A DNA stretch of 64,000 nucleotides from the NCBI GenBank assembly GCA_023400235.1, contig JAEXFI010000029.1, forward strand, positions 62,001 through 126,000, in the 5' to 3' direction. Of this stretch, positions 33,993 to 41,948 are shown one piece after another. This DNA comes from Bacillota bacterium (GTDB lineage: Bacteria; Bacillota; Clostridia; Acetivibrionales; DSM-1351). Below the pieces are notes generated by a model. The model was not told the origin of the DNA and searched no databases. It saw nothing but the letters and a program-made list of their open reading frames with translations. The number at the start of each line of letters is the position of its first letter. Position 1 is the stretch's first letter. The translations under genes were made by a program, and so were the position numbers.

Positions 33993-34841
33993 TTACCTTT
34001 TCAAACCCTTAATTATCTCAAAAGCCTCATCTACCGACAGGGGAAGCTTCGGAATATCAAAGCCCTGTCTCTTCAGGTTGTAAAGCAGTTCTGTAACCTG
34101 GGGCACATCCAGACCAAGGCTCTTCACCTTTTCAACATTGCTGAAAACCTCCTGGGGCGTGCCATCCAGAACAATCTGACCCTGATCTATTATAATCAGT
34201 CTATTGGCTATGGCAGCCTCGTCCATATGGTGGGTTATATGAATAATTGTAATATTTTCTTCCCTGTTAAGTTGCTTAAGTACCTTTATTACTTCTCTCC
34301 GGCCTATGGGGTCCAGCATTGAGGTAGCTTCGTCAAGTATGATGCACTCCGGCTTCATAGCCAGTATTCCTGCTATGGCAACCCTCTGCTTCTGACCACC
34401 TGATAACAGATGAGGTGCATTTCTTTTAAACTGGCTGATACCCACTGTTTCCAGCGCCTCATCAACTCTTTTCCTTATCTCGGCGGGCTCCACACCCAGA
34501 TTTTCCGGGCCGAAAGCAACATCCTCCTCAACAGTGGTGGCAATAATCTGGTTGTCTGGATTTTGAAAAACCATCCCCGCCGTACTCCTGATATCCCAGA
34601 CATTGTCTTCAAGGGCTGTGTCCTTGCCCGACACCAGGACGATTCCTTTACGTGGAACAAGCAGTGCGTTCAGAAGTCTGGAAAAGGTAGATTTCCCAGA
34701 ACCGTTACGTCCGAGAATAACGACGAAATCACCTTTTTCTATTTTTGCGGAAACGCCCTCCAGTGCCGGAACCTCCACCGGAACCTCACCATAGGTTGTG
34801 TATGAAAAGCTAACTTCCTGAACATCAAAAAATATACTCAT
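33993..34841 (-). CDS. ecfA1: Energy-coupling factor transporter ATP-binding protein EcfA1
   Basis: 282 residues. Walker A GRNGSGKST, Q-loop VFQNPDNQIIATTVEEDVAF, signature LSGGQKQRVAIA, Walker B CIILDEATSMLDP and switch ITHHMDEA. The EEDVAFGPENLG segment and the DEATSMLDP Walker B identify the A1 member of the ECF ATPase pair. It should normally abut ecfA2, but the cassette and the methyltransferase gene separate them. Both must still be made to form a functional EcfA1-A2-T module. Confidence 0.95.
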   Translation of the reverse strand: MSIFFDVQEVSFSYTTYGEVPVEVPALEGVSAKIEKGDFVVILGRNGSGKSTFSRLLNALLVPRKGIVLVSGKDTALEDNVWDIRSTAGMVFQNPDNQIIATTVEEDVAFGPENLGVEPAEIRKRVDEALETVGISQFKRNAPHLLSGGQKQRVAIAGILAMKPECIILDEATSMLDPIGRREVIKVLKQLNREENITIIHITHHMDEAAIANRLIIIDQGQIVLDGTPQEVFSNVEKVKSLGLDVPQVTELLYNLKRQGFDIPKLPLSVDEAFEIIKGLKR

Positions 34842-34884
34842 TACATTCTCCTTCCCGCTGTGAAGCAGCGTTATACAAAGTGAG

Positions 34885-34906
34885 AAAAACCTGCCCCCAG
34901 GTTTTT
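34885..34906 (-). terminator. Terminator hairpin between rplQ and ecfA1
   Basis: Perfect nine-base stem AAAAACCTG / CAGGTTTTT with CCCC loop; T-runs follow on both strands. It would end the alpha operon transcript about 45 bp before ecfA1, so ecfA1 depends on read-through or a promoter within this hairpin-proximal region. Confidence 0.75.
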
Positions 34907-35108
34907 ACTGCGTGAAAACAACGATTATGCATAAAACTTTACTTTCACGCTGACCTCCATTTTTCTTTATACATGTACACATTTATGAGTAATAAAAAGT
35001 ACTTTGGTACTAACTTAACCTGTAGTGATAAAAAATGTATTAACAGTCAGAAAATACTGCCCACTCCCGGACGAGCTTCAAATAAATGCTTGTATATAAC
35101 GCTTTTGC

Positions 35109-35239
35109 GAAATTGTATAACCTTACAGCATGCCTTTTTAGCCGTCGCAGCAACTCGACCATCCAGGTCTCGAGTACTGCTTAAATTGACATCCTGTCAA
35201 TTTAACTGCCAAATCAGCATGCTGTAAGCCTACAATTTC
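35109..35239 (-). ncRNA. Candidate structured RNA element with a three-way junction
   Basis: The outer stem pairs GAAATTGTA (35109-35117) with TACAATTTC (35231-35239) and, after a small internal loop, CTTACAGCATGC (35122-35133) with GCATGCTGTAAG (35217-35228). Inside are two hairpins. One is TTAAATTGACA / TGTCAATTTAA (35181-35205, perfect 11 bp). The other is ACTC-GACC / GGTC-GAGT with GCAG/CTGC below (35147-35180). On the minus strand both loops expose GGA (ACAGGATGT and CCTGGATGG). Whether it is transcribed, and on which strand, is unknown. A small mobile palindromic element is the alternative. Confidence 0.5.
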
Positions 35240-35577
35240 AACAAAAAGCTTTTAATCATACTGTGCATTTCTTTAAAGCCGTCCTTGCGTGACTTGCAAC
35301 CTTGTCTCTTAAAGACTTTATTAACTAGCACTACAGGTTAATTAATAAAAATAAATTGCTTACAAAGCCACTACCTTTAATCAAGCTGCTTATTTTTATA
35401 AATTGTACTCACGTGCTTTTTATTCTTGAATAAATAATTCCTGGACTCTAAAGAAATATGCATCCTGACTATTTTCGTGCCACTCATACAAATATAGGGA
35501 TCAAACCTGCCGGTAACCATTAGCTGCCAACAGATTTAATCCCCTATATCATTTACTCTTAAAAGTTAAATTAATAA

Positions 35578-36102
35578 TTATACCAACTCAAGGATAACCA
35601 TTTCAGCAGCATCTCCGCGTCTTGGTCCCAGCTTGTATATTCTTGTATAACCGCCGTTCTTGCCCTTATACTTTGGTGCAATTTCATCAAAAAGCTTATC
35701 TGTGATGTTAACATTCTTTCCATCAGCAGTTGTAGGTCTGTAAACCCAGTTCATTATAAGTCTTCTTGCATGAAGTCTTGACGGATTATCCACTGAAACC
35801 ATGTCAGTCTTCTGCTCTCTGTCGATAACCAAGTACTTGTTACCGTTCTTGGATGTCTTTGAGTCAGTAAGCTTAGCACCCTTGCTGTCAACCTTTGCTG
35901 AACTGATCTTTACCTGCTTTGAAGTAAAGTTGTCAGCTTCCTTGATCGCTATAGTGATAAGTTTTTCTGCAATATTTTTAACTTCCTTAGCTCTCGCTTC
36001 AGTAGTTTCAATTCTGCCACTTACAAATAATGCTGTTGTAAGATTCTTTAAAATTGCCTTTCTTTGGTCAGTTGCACGCCCTAACTTTCTTTGCGCTGGC
36101 AT
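35578..36102 (-). CDS. rplQ: 50S ribosomal protein L17 with internal extension
   Basis: 174 residues, against about 112-130 in most bacteria. The N-terminus (PAQRKLGRATDQRKAILKNL) and C-terminus (KNGGYTRIYKLGPRRGDAAE) are conserved. About 45 extra residues around positions 65-110 (Lys/Ser/Asp-rich, AKVDSKGAKLTDSKTSKNGN) interrupt the fold. L17 lies near the exit tunnel. Last gene of the alpha operon, 117 bp after rpoA. Confidence 0.96.
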   Translation of the reverse strand: MPAQRKLGRATDQRKAILKNLTTALFVSGRIETTEARAKEVKNIAEKLITIAIKEADNFTSKQVKISSAKVDSKGAKLTDSKTSKNGNKYLVIDREQKTDMVSVDNPSRLHARRLIMNWVYRPTTADGKNVNITDKLFDEIAPKYKGKNGGYTRIYKLGPRRGDAAEMVILELV

Positions 36103-36219
36103 TACCTATCCCTCCTTACCTTGTATTTTACTTGTAATGCATTTATATTTCTTGTAGTAATTGTTCAATAAACAAAGGTAAAACATTTAAGTTTTTCTTT
36201 GCTGCGCCTGCATCGCAGA

Positions 36220-37170
36220 CTACTCTTCACTTGGAGCAAGTACGAGTCCAAGTGCCTGGAGCTTCTGAAGAACCTCTTCAAGAGACTTTCTGCCGAGATT
36301 TCTTACCTTCATCATATCCTCTTCGGTTTTGTTGGTAAGATCTTCAACAGTATTTATGCCGGCTCTTTTCAGACAATTGTAGGATCTTACTGAGAGATCC
36401 AGTTCCTCTATTGTCATTTCAAGAACTTTTTCTTTCTTTGTTTCTTCTTTTTCTACCATTATTTCAGTGTGCTTAGCCTGATCTGACAAGTCAACAAACA
36501 AGTTCAGATGCTCACTCAATATCTTGGCTCCAAGGCTTATAGCCTCGTCAGGATTAATACTGCCGTCTGTCCAGACCTCCAAGGTAAGCTTGTCATAATC
36601 TGTTATCTGACCAACACGGGTATTTTCCACAGTGTAATTAACCTTTTTAACCGGAGTATAAATCGAGTCAACAGGTATTACACCGATTGGCTGTCCCGGC
36701 TGCTTGTTCTTCTCAGCCGACACATAGCCTCTTCCCTTGCTGATTACAAGTTCCATGTAGAATCTGTGGTCACCATTCAATGTTGCAACATGTAAATCCG
36801 GATTAAGTATCTCTACATCCTGATCTGTTATGATATCACCAGCGGTGATAGGTCCTTCACCATTTGCATCAATATATATGACCTTCGATCCTTCGCCATG
36901 CATTTTTAAAGAAAGAGCCTTAATATTAAGTATTATTTCTGTTACATCCTCAACTACACCAGGTACTGTAGAGAATTCATGCAATACTCCGTCAATCTTT
37001 ATGGAATTGACAGCGGCACCAGGTAAAGAAGAAAGCAATATTCTTCTTAAGGAATTACCAAGAGTAATACCATAGCCTCTTTCCAAAGGCTCAACAATAA
37101 ACTTGCCGTATGTGTTATCATCGCTATTGGCAACACATTCAATTCTAGGCTTTTCTATTTCTATCACCAA
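36220..37170 (-). CDS. rpoA: DNA-directed RNA polymerase subunit alpha
   Basis: 316 residues, standard length. N-terminal dimerisation domain (GYGITLGNSLRRILLSSLPG) and C-terminal domain after a Lys/Glu-rich linker (EELDLSVRSYNCLKRAGINT, VRNLGRKSLEEV), the surface that contacts UP elements and activators. It assembles the core polymerase. Lies 148 bp after rpsD and 117 bp before rplQ. Confidence 0.98.
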   Translation of the reverse strand: MVIEIEKPRIECVANSDDNTYGKFIVEPLERGYGITLGNSLRRILLSSLPGAAVNSIKIDGVLHEFSTVPGVVEDVTEIILNIKALSLKMHGEGSKVIYIDANGEGPITAGDIITDQDVEILNPDLHVATLNGDHRFYMELVISKGRGYVSAEKNKQPGQPIGVIPVDSIYTPVKKVNYTVENTRVGQITDYDKLTLEVWTDGSINPDEAISLGAKILSEHLNLFVDLSDQAKHTEIMVEKEETKKEKVLEMTIEELDLSVRSYNCLKRAGINTVEDLTNKTEEDMMKVRNLGRKSLEEVLQKLQALGLVLAPSEE

Positions 37171-37318
37171 AAACCCTCCCTTAACAACTTTTTATTTTTT
37201 GAGGGCAACTGATTCATGTAAGCTACGTCCGTAACTTGCATTGCATACATCTCATAGAGAATTATCGCATAAATAATTCTTTCAGTTGCTTCCAAGTTAA
37301 TTATCAATTTACATATTA

Positions 37319-37945
37319 TTACTTGGAGTACAACTCTACGATTAAATGTTCCTTTATCGGCAAATCAATATCTTCTCTAGCAGGAAGAGCCACAACTTTT
37401 CCTGTGAAGTTTTCTGCATCATACTCGAGCCACTTCGGTATTACCTTACCACCAGTGATATCACTGATAGCCTTAACCTTTTCAGAACTTCTGCTCTTAG
37501 GAGCAAGTGCTATAACATCTCCAACCTTTAAGAGGTATGAAGGAATGTTAACACGTCTGCCATTTACTGTAAAGTGTCCATGTGTTACCAACTGTCTGGA
37601 TTCAGGTCTTGAAGTACCAAGTCCAAGTCTGTAGATAACATTGTCAAGTCTTGTTTCCAATATCTGTAACAAGTTTTCACCTGTTATACCCTTACGTCTT
37701 GAAGCCATTTCAAAATATTTGCTGAACTGGCTTTCCAATATGCCGTAATATCTTCTTACCTTCTGCTTTTCACGATGCTGTATACCATATTCAGACATTT
37801 TCTTTCTGGCCTGTCCGTGTTGACCAGGTGCGTATGCCCTTCTTGCTATAGAACATTTGTCAGTATAACATCTCTCACCTTTTAAAAAGAGCTTTTCGCC
37901 CTCTCTGCGGCAAAGTCTGCAAACTGCTTCAGTATATCTTGCCAT
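37319..37945 (-). CDS. rpsD: 30S ribosomal protein S4, zinc-type
   Basis: 208 residues. The N-terminal Cys4 zinc knuckle is intact (CRLCRREGEKLFLKGERCYT then DKC), so this is the zinc-binding paralog form. The S4 RNA-binding domain follows (RLDNVIYRLGLGTSRPESRQ). S4 nucleates 30S assembly and autoregulates its mRNA in other bacteria. Lies 27 bp after rpsK; the 148-bp gap before rpoA has no visible terminator. Confidence 0.98.
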   Translation of the reverse strand: MARYTEAVCRLCRREGEKLFLKGERCYTDKCSIARRAYAPGQHGQARKKMSEYGIQHREKQKVRRYYGILESQFSKYFEMASRRKGITGENLLQILETRLDNVIYRLGLGTSRPESRQLVTHGHFTVNGRRVNIPSYLLKVGDVIALAPKSRSSEKVKAISDITGGKVIPKWLEYDAENFTGKVVALPAREDIDLPIKEHLIVELYSK

Positions 37946-37972
37946 CTAATTTTACACCTCCATAATAATCAA

Positions 37973-38377
37973 TTAAACTCTTCTACGCTTAGGTGGTCTG
38001 CAGCCATTATGAGGAATTGGTGTAACGTCCTTTATAAGACTAACTTCCAAACCAGCAGCCTGCAATGCTCTGATTGCAGCTTCTCTGCCTGCTCCAGGTC
38101 CCTTTACGTATACTTCAACAGTTTTAAGTCCATGTTCCATTGCAGCCTTTGCAGCCGTTTCTGCTGCCATCTGTGCAGCAAATGGCGTGCTCTTTCTTGA
38201 ACCTCTGAAACCCAATCCACCTGCACTTGCCCATGAAAGTGCATTTCCGGCAGTATCTGTCAAGGTAACAATTGTATTATTAAAAGATGAACGGATATGA
38301 GCAGCTCCACGTTCAATATTTTTACGTTCTCTTCTTTTTCTGGTTGTTCTTTTAGCACCAGCAGTCTTTGTTGCCAT
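37973..38377 (-). CDS. rpsK: 30S ribosomal protein S11
   Basis: 134 residues. It has a basic N-terminal tail (MATKTAGAKRTTRKRRERKN), core GAAHIRSSFNNTIVTLTD, and a C-terminus with conserved DVTPIPHNGCRPPKRRRV, which contains the site that becomes isoaspartate in some bacteria. It binds 16S rRNA on the platform with S18 and S6. Lies 21 bp after rpsM. Confidence 0.98.
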   Translation of the reverse strand: MATKTAGAKRTTRKRRERKNIERGAAHIRSSFNNTIVTLTDTAGNALSWASAGGLGFRGSRKSTPFAAQMAAETAAKAAMEHGLKTVEVYVKGPGAGREAAIRALQAAGLEVSLIKDVTPIPHNGCRPPKRRRV

Positions 38378-38398
38378 GTGTTCGCAAACCTCCTTTAA

Positions 38399-38767
38399 CT
38401 ATTTCTTTTTACCGCTAACGGGTTTTGAAGGGCCTTTTCTAGTCCTTGCATTTGTCTTTGTACGCTGACCTCTGACAGGAAGACCCATTCTGTGTCTTCT
38501 GCCTCTGTAGCAGCCTATTTCAATAAGGCGCTTGATGTTCAACGCTACTTCTCTTCTAAGGTCACCTTCAACCTTATATTCTCTGTCGATAGTTTCTCTC
38601 AGTTTGTTGATTTCATCGTCAGTCAAATCTCTTACTCTTGTGTCGGGATTTATGCCAGTCTTAACGAGAATCTCATTTGACTTAGCTCTTCCGATTCCAA
38701 AAATGTAAGTTAGACCAATTTCAACCCTTTTTTCTCTGGGTAAATCTACTCCGGCAATACGTGCCAT
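38399..38767 (-). CDS. rpsM: 30S ribosomal protein S13
   Basis: 122 residues starting MARIAGVDLPREKRVEIGLT. It has the helix-two-turn-helix region and the C-terminal tail RTKTNARTRKGPSKPVSGKK that contacts P-site tRNA and intersubunit bridges. First gene of the alpha-operon segment. A terminator-like hairpin lies 45 bp upstream, in place of the usual short rpmJ-rpsM gap. Confidence 0.98.
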   Translation of the reverse strand: MARIAGVDLPREKRVEIGLTYIFGIGRAKSNEILVKTGINPDTRVRDLTDDEINKLRETIDREYKVEGDLRREVALNIKRLIEIGCYRGRRHRMGLPVRGQRTKTNARTRKGPSKPVSGKKK

Positions 38768-38811
38768 ACTTTTCCTACACCTCCAAATAATTTCTCTTAA
38801 CTTATTCTTGT

Positions 38812-38836
38812 AAAAAAGCCTTTATCGGCTTTTTTT
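38812..38836 (-). terminator. Terminator-like hairpin just before rpsM (candidate attenuator)
   Basis: Perfect nine-base stem AAAAAAGCC / GGCTTTTTT with TTTATC loop, T-rich on both strands. It ends 45 bp ahead of the rpsM start, so the promoter for rpsM-rpsK-rpsD-rpoA-rplQ must lie above it and be read through. That makes it a candidate regulated attenuator. Confidence 0.65.
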
Positions 38837-39130
38837 ACGCGAAGCCTGAATTAATTTATCAGACCACTTCGCGTACTGCATGCTAATTCTCCACCGCAGG
38901 ATGTGGATATTGTAATTATTGCCATTCCCAAGACCAAACAGCCCATGGCATCCAAATCCTGGCGATATCGTCAAATATTTAAAATATCATCAAGAATAAC
39001 AAAGTCAAAAATTGACATTAAGAATTGGGAAAATTCTCTTGTTCAGCCGCTTCTTGTGAGATTTTACGAAAGTAAGTATTGCTATTGGGTACAGCACCCG
39101 TTTATGGGCCGTAAACGGCCCACTCCAAAA
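38837..39130 (-). other. rpmJ-rpsM spacer with paired repeats
   Basis: No supported gene. It contains ACGCGAAG / CTTCGCGT (38837-38844 with 38867-38874), immediately above the rpsM hairpin, and the palindromic hairpin TGGGCCGT-AA-ACGGCCCA at 39105-39122 just behind rpmJ. The middle 200 bp is AT-rich. Most clostridia have only a short gap here. Confidence 0.6.
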
Positions 39131-39244
39131 TTAACCCTGCTTTTGCTTGTGCTTTGGGTTTTCGCAGATTATCATAACTCTGCCTTTTCTCTTAATGATC
39201 TTGCACTTTTCACATATGGTCTTAACTGATGGTTTAACTTTCAT
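39131..39244 (-). CDS. rpmJ: 50S ribosomal protein L36, zinc-type
   Basis: 37 residues starting MKVKPSVKTICEKCKIIKRK, exactly the usual length. The zinc ligands Cys11, Cys14, Cys27 and His32 are intact (C-x2-C ... C-x4-H). GGAGGCTATTAAA precedes the ATG. It follows infA by 103 bp, the conserved order in Firmicutes. Confidence 0.97.
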   Translation of the reverse strand: MKVKPSVKTICEKCKIIKRKGRVMIICENPKHKQKQG

Positions 39245-39347
39245 TTTAATAGCCTCCTTATATTAAGAAACAAACCTGTCTTATTAATTAATACTGCTTT
39301 TTATATTTAATAATACCTTTCCCATTTTACAAACCAGTAGAGGTATA

Positions 39348-39566
39348 TTATTTTGCTCTCCAAGTAATCCTTCCTCTGGTAAGGTCGTATGGGGACAGCT
39401 CAATTGTCACTTTGTCACCGGGAAGTATCCGGATAAAGTTCATTCTTAACTTTCCTGAAATATGAGCCAGAACCTTATGGCCATTTTCAAGCTCAACCTG
39501 GAACATAGCATTTGGTAATGCTTCAATAACGGTTCCTTCGACTTCTATAACATCATCTTTTGCCAA
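39348..39566 (-). CDS. infA: Translation initiation factor IF-1
   Basis: 72 residues when started at TTG 39566, which has GGAGGTG five to six bases upstream; this is exactly the normal IF-1 length. OB-fold motifs include VEGTVIEALPNAMFQVEL and ISGKLRMNFIRILPGD. A longer in-frame ATG start (39602) would add a non-conserved Gly/Asp-rich tail and is rejected. IF-1 occupies the A site during initiation. Confidence 0.96.
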   Translation of the reverse strand: MAKDDVIEVEGTVIEALPNAMFQVELENGHKVLAHISGKLRMNFIRILPGDKVTIELSPYDLTRGRITWRAK

Positions 39567-39663
39567 ACTTGCACCTCCTCCAGAGTCTCCGTCAAATACC
39601 ATGAAATGTCACGATATATTCACAGAATAGGATTTTTATCTATTAATAATTTTTACCGTAAAA

Positions 39664-39945
39664 TTATTCCTTGCTCCCCCTGGTCTCTTTTACCTCGGCA
39701 AGAGCCTTTCTAATCTCGGCATTGGTAACCTTTATGCTGTCCATGAGCTTTTTTGATAAAGCCTCAAGGATTATAGAAGTGATATCCAGATGCTTGATTC
39801 TCTTCTTCTTTGGATTTTCAAATCTTCTAAGATCACCATCACTGACAAGCACATACTTGTCATCGACAATACCAATGATTATAAAAACCCTGCCTTCATC
39901 CCGCCCTGCCTTTGAACAAACTACCTGTCCCAGCATTACATTCAT
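39664..39945 (-). CDS. KOW-domain RNA-binding protein (L14e-like)
   Basis: 93 residues starting MNVMLGQVVCSKAGRDEGRV, a KOW-type SH3-like barrel opening, then VDDKYVLVSDGDLRRFENPK and a basic helix. It belongs to a small family found between map and infA in many Clostridia, related to archaeal/eukaryotic L14e. Function unknown but presumably ribosome- or RNA-associated. ATG 39945 has GGAGG six bases upstream; longer frames to 40062 are not supported. Confidence 0.85.
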   Translation of the reverse strand: MNVMLGQVVCSKAGRDEGRVFIIIGIVDDKYVLVSDGDLRRFENPKKKRIKHLDITSIILEALSKKLMDSIKVTNAEIRKALAEVKETRGSKE

Positions 39946-40282
39946 GCTAAACCTCCAAGCCATAAGACAACGGCGACACAAAATGAAAATAAAAACCTGA
40001 AAATCACTTGCACGTTTGAAGTTTATACGCGAGGACATGTGGTATATTCCACAAAAAAGCACAGTCCGCGTTATTCAAAACTCTTGTCACCTCTATGCAT
40101 AAAATCCCAGCCGTCAATTTGCTGCTGCTTAAAGTCAATTGGTATGGTATTAAACCCGATGGTGAAAGGGTTTCATCTGTAATTAACTTGTAAAACCTTT
40201 TAACATAATTGACACAGGTCAAACCAAATATAAATTATACAGGAAAACTCCAATAATAACAATACATTTATAAAAAAACTTT
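39946..40282 (-). other. 337-bp map-KOW protein gap
   Basis: I see no convincing gene. AT-rich sequence contains several TTGAC-like elements on the minus strand that could be promoters, but none has a well-spaced -10. A 24-codon frame begins TTG-AAT-AAC near 40080 behind GAGGTGAC and is too short to support. Confidence 0.5.
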
Positions 40283-41053
40283 TTAAAACTTTGTCAAAAG
40301 CAATGGTCCGTTAGCCGTTATAGCTACCGTATTCTCATAATGAGCTGAAAGTGAACCGTCCGCCGTTACTACTGTCCAACTGTTATTCTGTACGCTCACT
40401 GCGTAATCCCCTGCATTTACCATTGGCTCTACCGCAATGGTCATCCCGCTTTCCAGCTTTGGACCCCGGCGCTTGGTAATATAATTCGGAACATCCGGAA
40501 ACTCGTGCAAATCTCTTCCTATACCGTGGCCCACGAAATCTCTGACTACCGAAAAGCCTTTACCCTCTGCATGCCTCTGAATTGCCTCAGAGATATCTTT
40601 AATGTGCTTGCCGATTTCCATCTGCTTCATTCCTTCATAGAAGCTCTGCCGTGTTTCGGTTATGAGCTTCTGTGCTTCCGGGGATATATTTCCCACTCCG
40701 TAGGTCCGAGCGGCATCAGCGTGGTAGCCGTCCAAAAGGACCCCTACATCTATGCTAATAATATCGCCATCTTTGAGATGATTTAAACTGCTGGGTATTC
40801 CATGAACCACTTCTTCATTTACAGATGTGCATATGCTCGCAGGAAAAGGCACTACTCCGGGTACCCCCGGGTTATAGCCCATAAATGACGGTACAGCCCC
40901 GTGCCTCTTTATATTGTCGAAAGCTATTCTGTCCAGCTCCTTTGTGGTTACCCCGGGAACAATATTCTTTTTCAGCATCTGAAGAGTTTCATACAGAACC
41001 TCTCCGGCCTTCCTCATCTTATCAATTTCAGATTGCGATTTTATAGTAAACAT
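40283..41053 (-). CDS. map: Methionine aminopeptidase, type I
   Basis: 256 residues with the five metal ligands visible in order: Asp in SIDVGVLLDGYH, Asp in HADAARTYGVG, His in VGHGIGRDLHE, Glu in IAVEPMVNAG and Glu in SAHYENTVAI. It removes the initiator methionine cotranslationally. Lies 46 bp after adk, the standard secY-adk-map order. Confidence 0.97.
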   Translation of the reverse strand: MFTIKSQSEIDKMRKAGEVLYETLQMLKKNIVPGVTTKELDRIAFDNIKRHGAVPSFMGYNPGVPGVVPFPASICTSVNEEVVHGIPSSLNHLKDGDIISIDVGVLLDGYHADAARTYGVGNISPEAQKLITETRQSFYEGMKQMEIGKHIKDISEAIQRHAEGKGFSVVRDFVGHGIGRDLHEFPDVPNYITKRRGPKLESGMTIAVEPMVNAGDYAVSVQNNSWTVVTADGSLSAHYENTVAITANGPLLLTKF

Positions 41054-41099
41054 ACCCTACCTCTTGTCTTTAAAAAGAATGCCAATGGCATTCCTTTCA

Positions 41100-41744
41100 T
41101 TATATTCCCAAAGCCTTGAATACTCTTAATGTTGTTTCCTCAACCGCCTCAGCACCTTCGGCTATTTTCAGCTTTCCGGCCTTTTCATAATAGCTTATTA
41201 ATGGCTGTGTCTGCTTATGGTAAGTTTCAAGTCTGTTCAATACTGTTTCTGCAGCATCATCAGCTCTTTGAACTACCGGTGTCTTGCAGGTGTCGCATAT
41301 TCCCTCAACCTTGGTAGGATTGAATACAACATGGTATGATGCTCCGCAGTTCGGGCAGGTGCGTCTGCCTGACATTCTTTCAATAATATCCTCATCCTTG
41401 ACGCTTATAAGCAAGGTGGCATCAAGCGCAATGCTCATTTCCCCGAGAACGCTGTCAAGATATTCAGCCTGTGGTATTGTTCTTGGAAAACCATCCAGAA
41501 CAAAGCCTTTCTCACAGTCGGGATTGGCCAGTCTGTCCTTAACAATCTCAACTGTAAGTTCATCAGGAACCAGCTGTCCCTTGTCCATGTATTCCTTTGC
41601 CTTGACACCAAGAGGAGTATTCCCCTTTATATTTGCTCTGAAAATATCACCTGTAGATATATGAGGTATTGATAATTTTTCAGATATATTCTTGGCCTGA
41701 GTTCCCTTACCTGCACCAGGAGCCCCCAAAAGTACGATTTTCAT
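41100..41744 (-). CDS. adk: Adenylate kinase, zinc-binding LID form
   Basis: 214 residues. P-loop GAPGAGKGTQA, AMP site ISTGDIFR and LVPDELT, and the long LID with a Cys4 zinc site (CPNCGASYHV then CDTC). It catalyses ATP + AMP to 2 ADP. The zinc LID is typical of Gram-positive enzymes. Separated from secY by 204 bp that contain a perfect hairpin. Confidence 0.97.
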   Translation of the reverse strand: MKIVLLGAPGAGKGTQAKNISEKLSIPHISTGDIFRANIKGNTPLGVKAKEYMDKGQLVPDELTVEIVKDRLANPDCEKGFVLDGFPRTIPQAEYLDSVLGEMSIALDATLLISVKDEDIIERMSGRRTCPNCGASYHVVFNPTKVEGICDTCKTPVVQRADDAAETVLNRLETYHKQTQPLISYYEKAGKLKIAEGAEAVEETTLRVFKALGI

Positions 41745-41876
41745 AATGTTTTACCCCCTTTTTACCGTTCTACCAGCATTTCCGAAACCTCCGGAAATAC
41801 CTTTACAAAAAACCGACCTCAATGGTATAAAAACAATCAACTGAATAAAAATAAAAAGCCAATAAATTTAAAGTAA

Positions 41877-41900
41877 GGGTTTATGACGTATCATAAACCC
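41877..41900. other. Perfect hairpin in the secY-adk gap
   Basis: GGGTTTATGA / TCATAAACCC (10 bp) with CGTA loop. On the minus strand it is followed by TTACTTT rather than a long T-run, so it may be a weak terminator or a processing site. Confidence 0.6.
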
Positions 41901-41948
41901 CAACCGTTTAAATTATTTATTTAAGCTATGGATTACACTGACCGCGGA

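Larger units (their letters stand above)
34842..35577 (-). other. 736-bp gap between rplQ and ecfA1
   Basis: No credible gene. It contains a terminator hairpin near ecfA1, a strongly structured element at 35109-35239, and AT-rich sequence elsewhere. The gap is unusually long for this operon. Confidence 0.7.

Noticed and set aside
34973..35227. 84-codon plus-strand frame between rplQ and ecfA1
   Set aside because: It ends within the structured element, lacks a start signal, and runs against the operon direction.
35109..35239. tRNA or tmRNA at the three-way junction
   Set aside because: No CCA-type acceptor, T-loop motif or anticodon arm of correct size; the pairing pattern is different.
38903..39229. 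108-codon plus-strand frame in the rpmJ-rpsM spacer
   Set aside because: Its second half lies antisense to rpmJ, and it has no start signal.
40004..40222. 72-codon minus-strand frame in the map-KOW gap
   Set aside because: No ribosome-binding site, and its composition is not protein-like.
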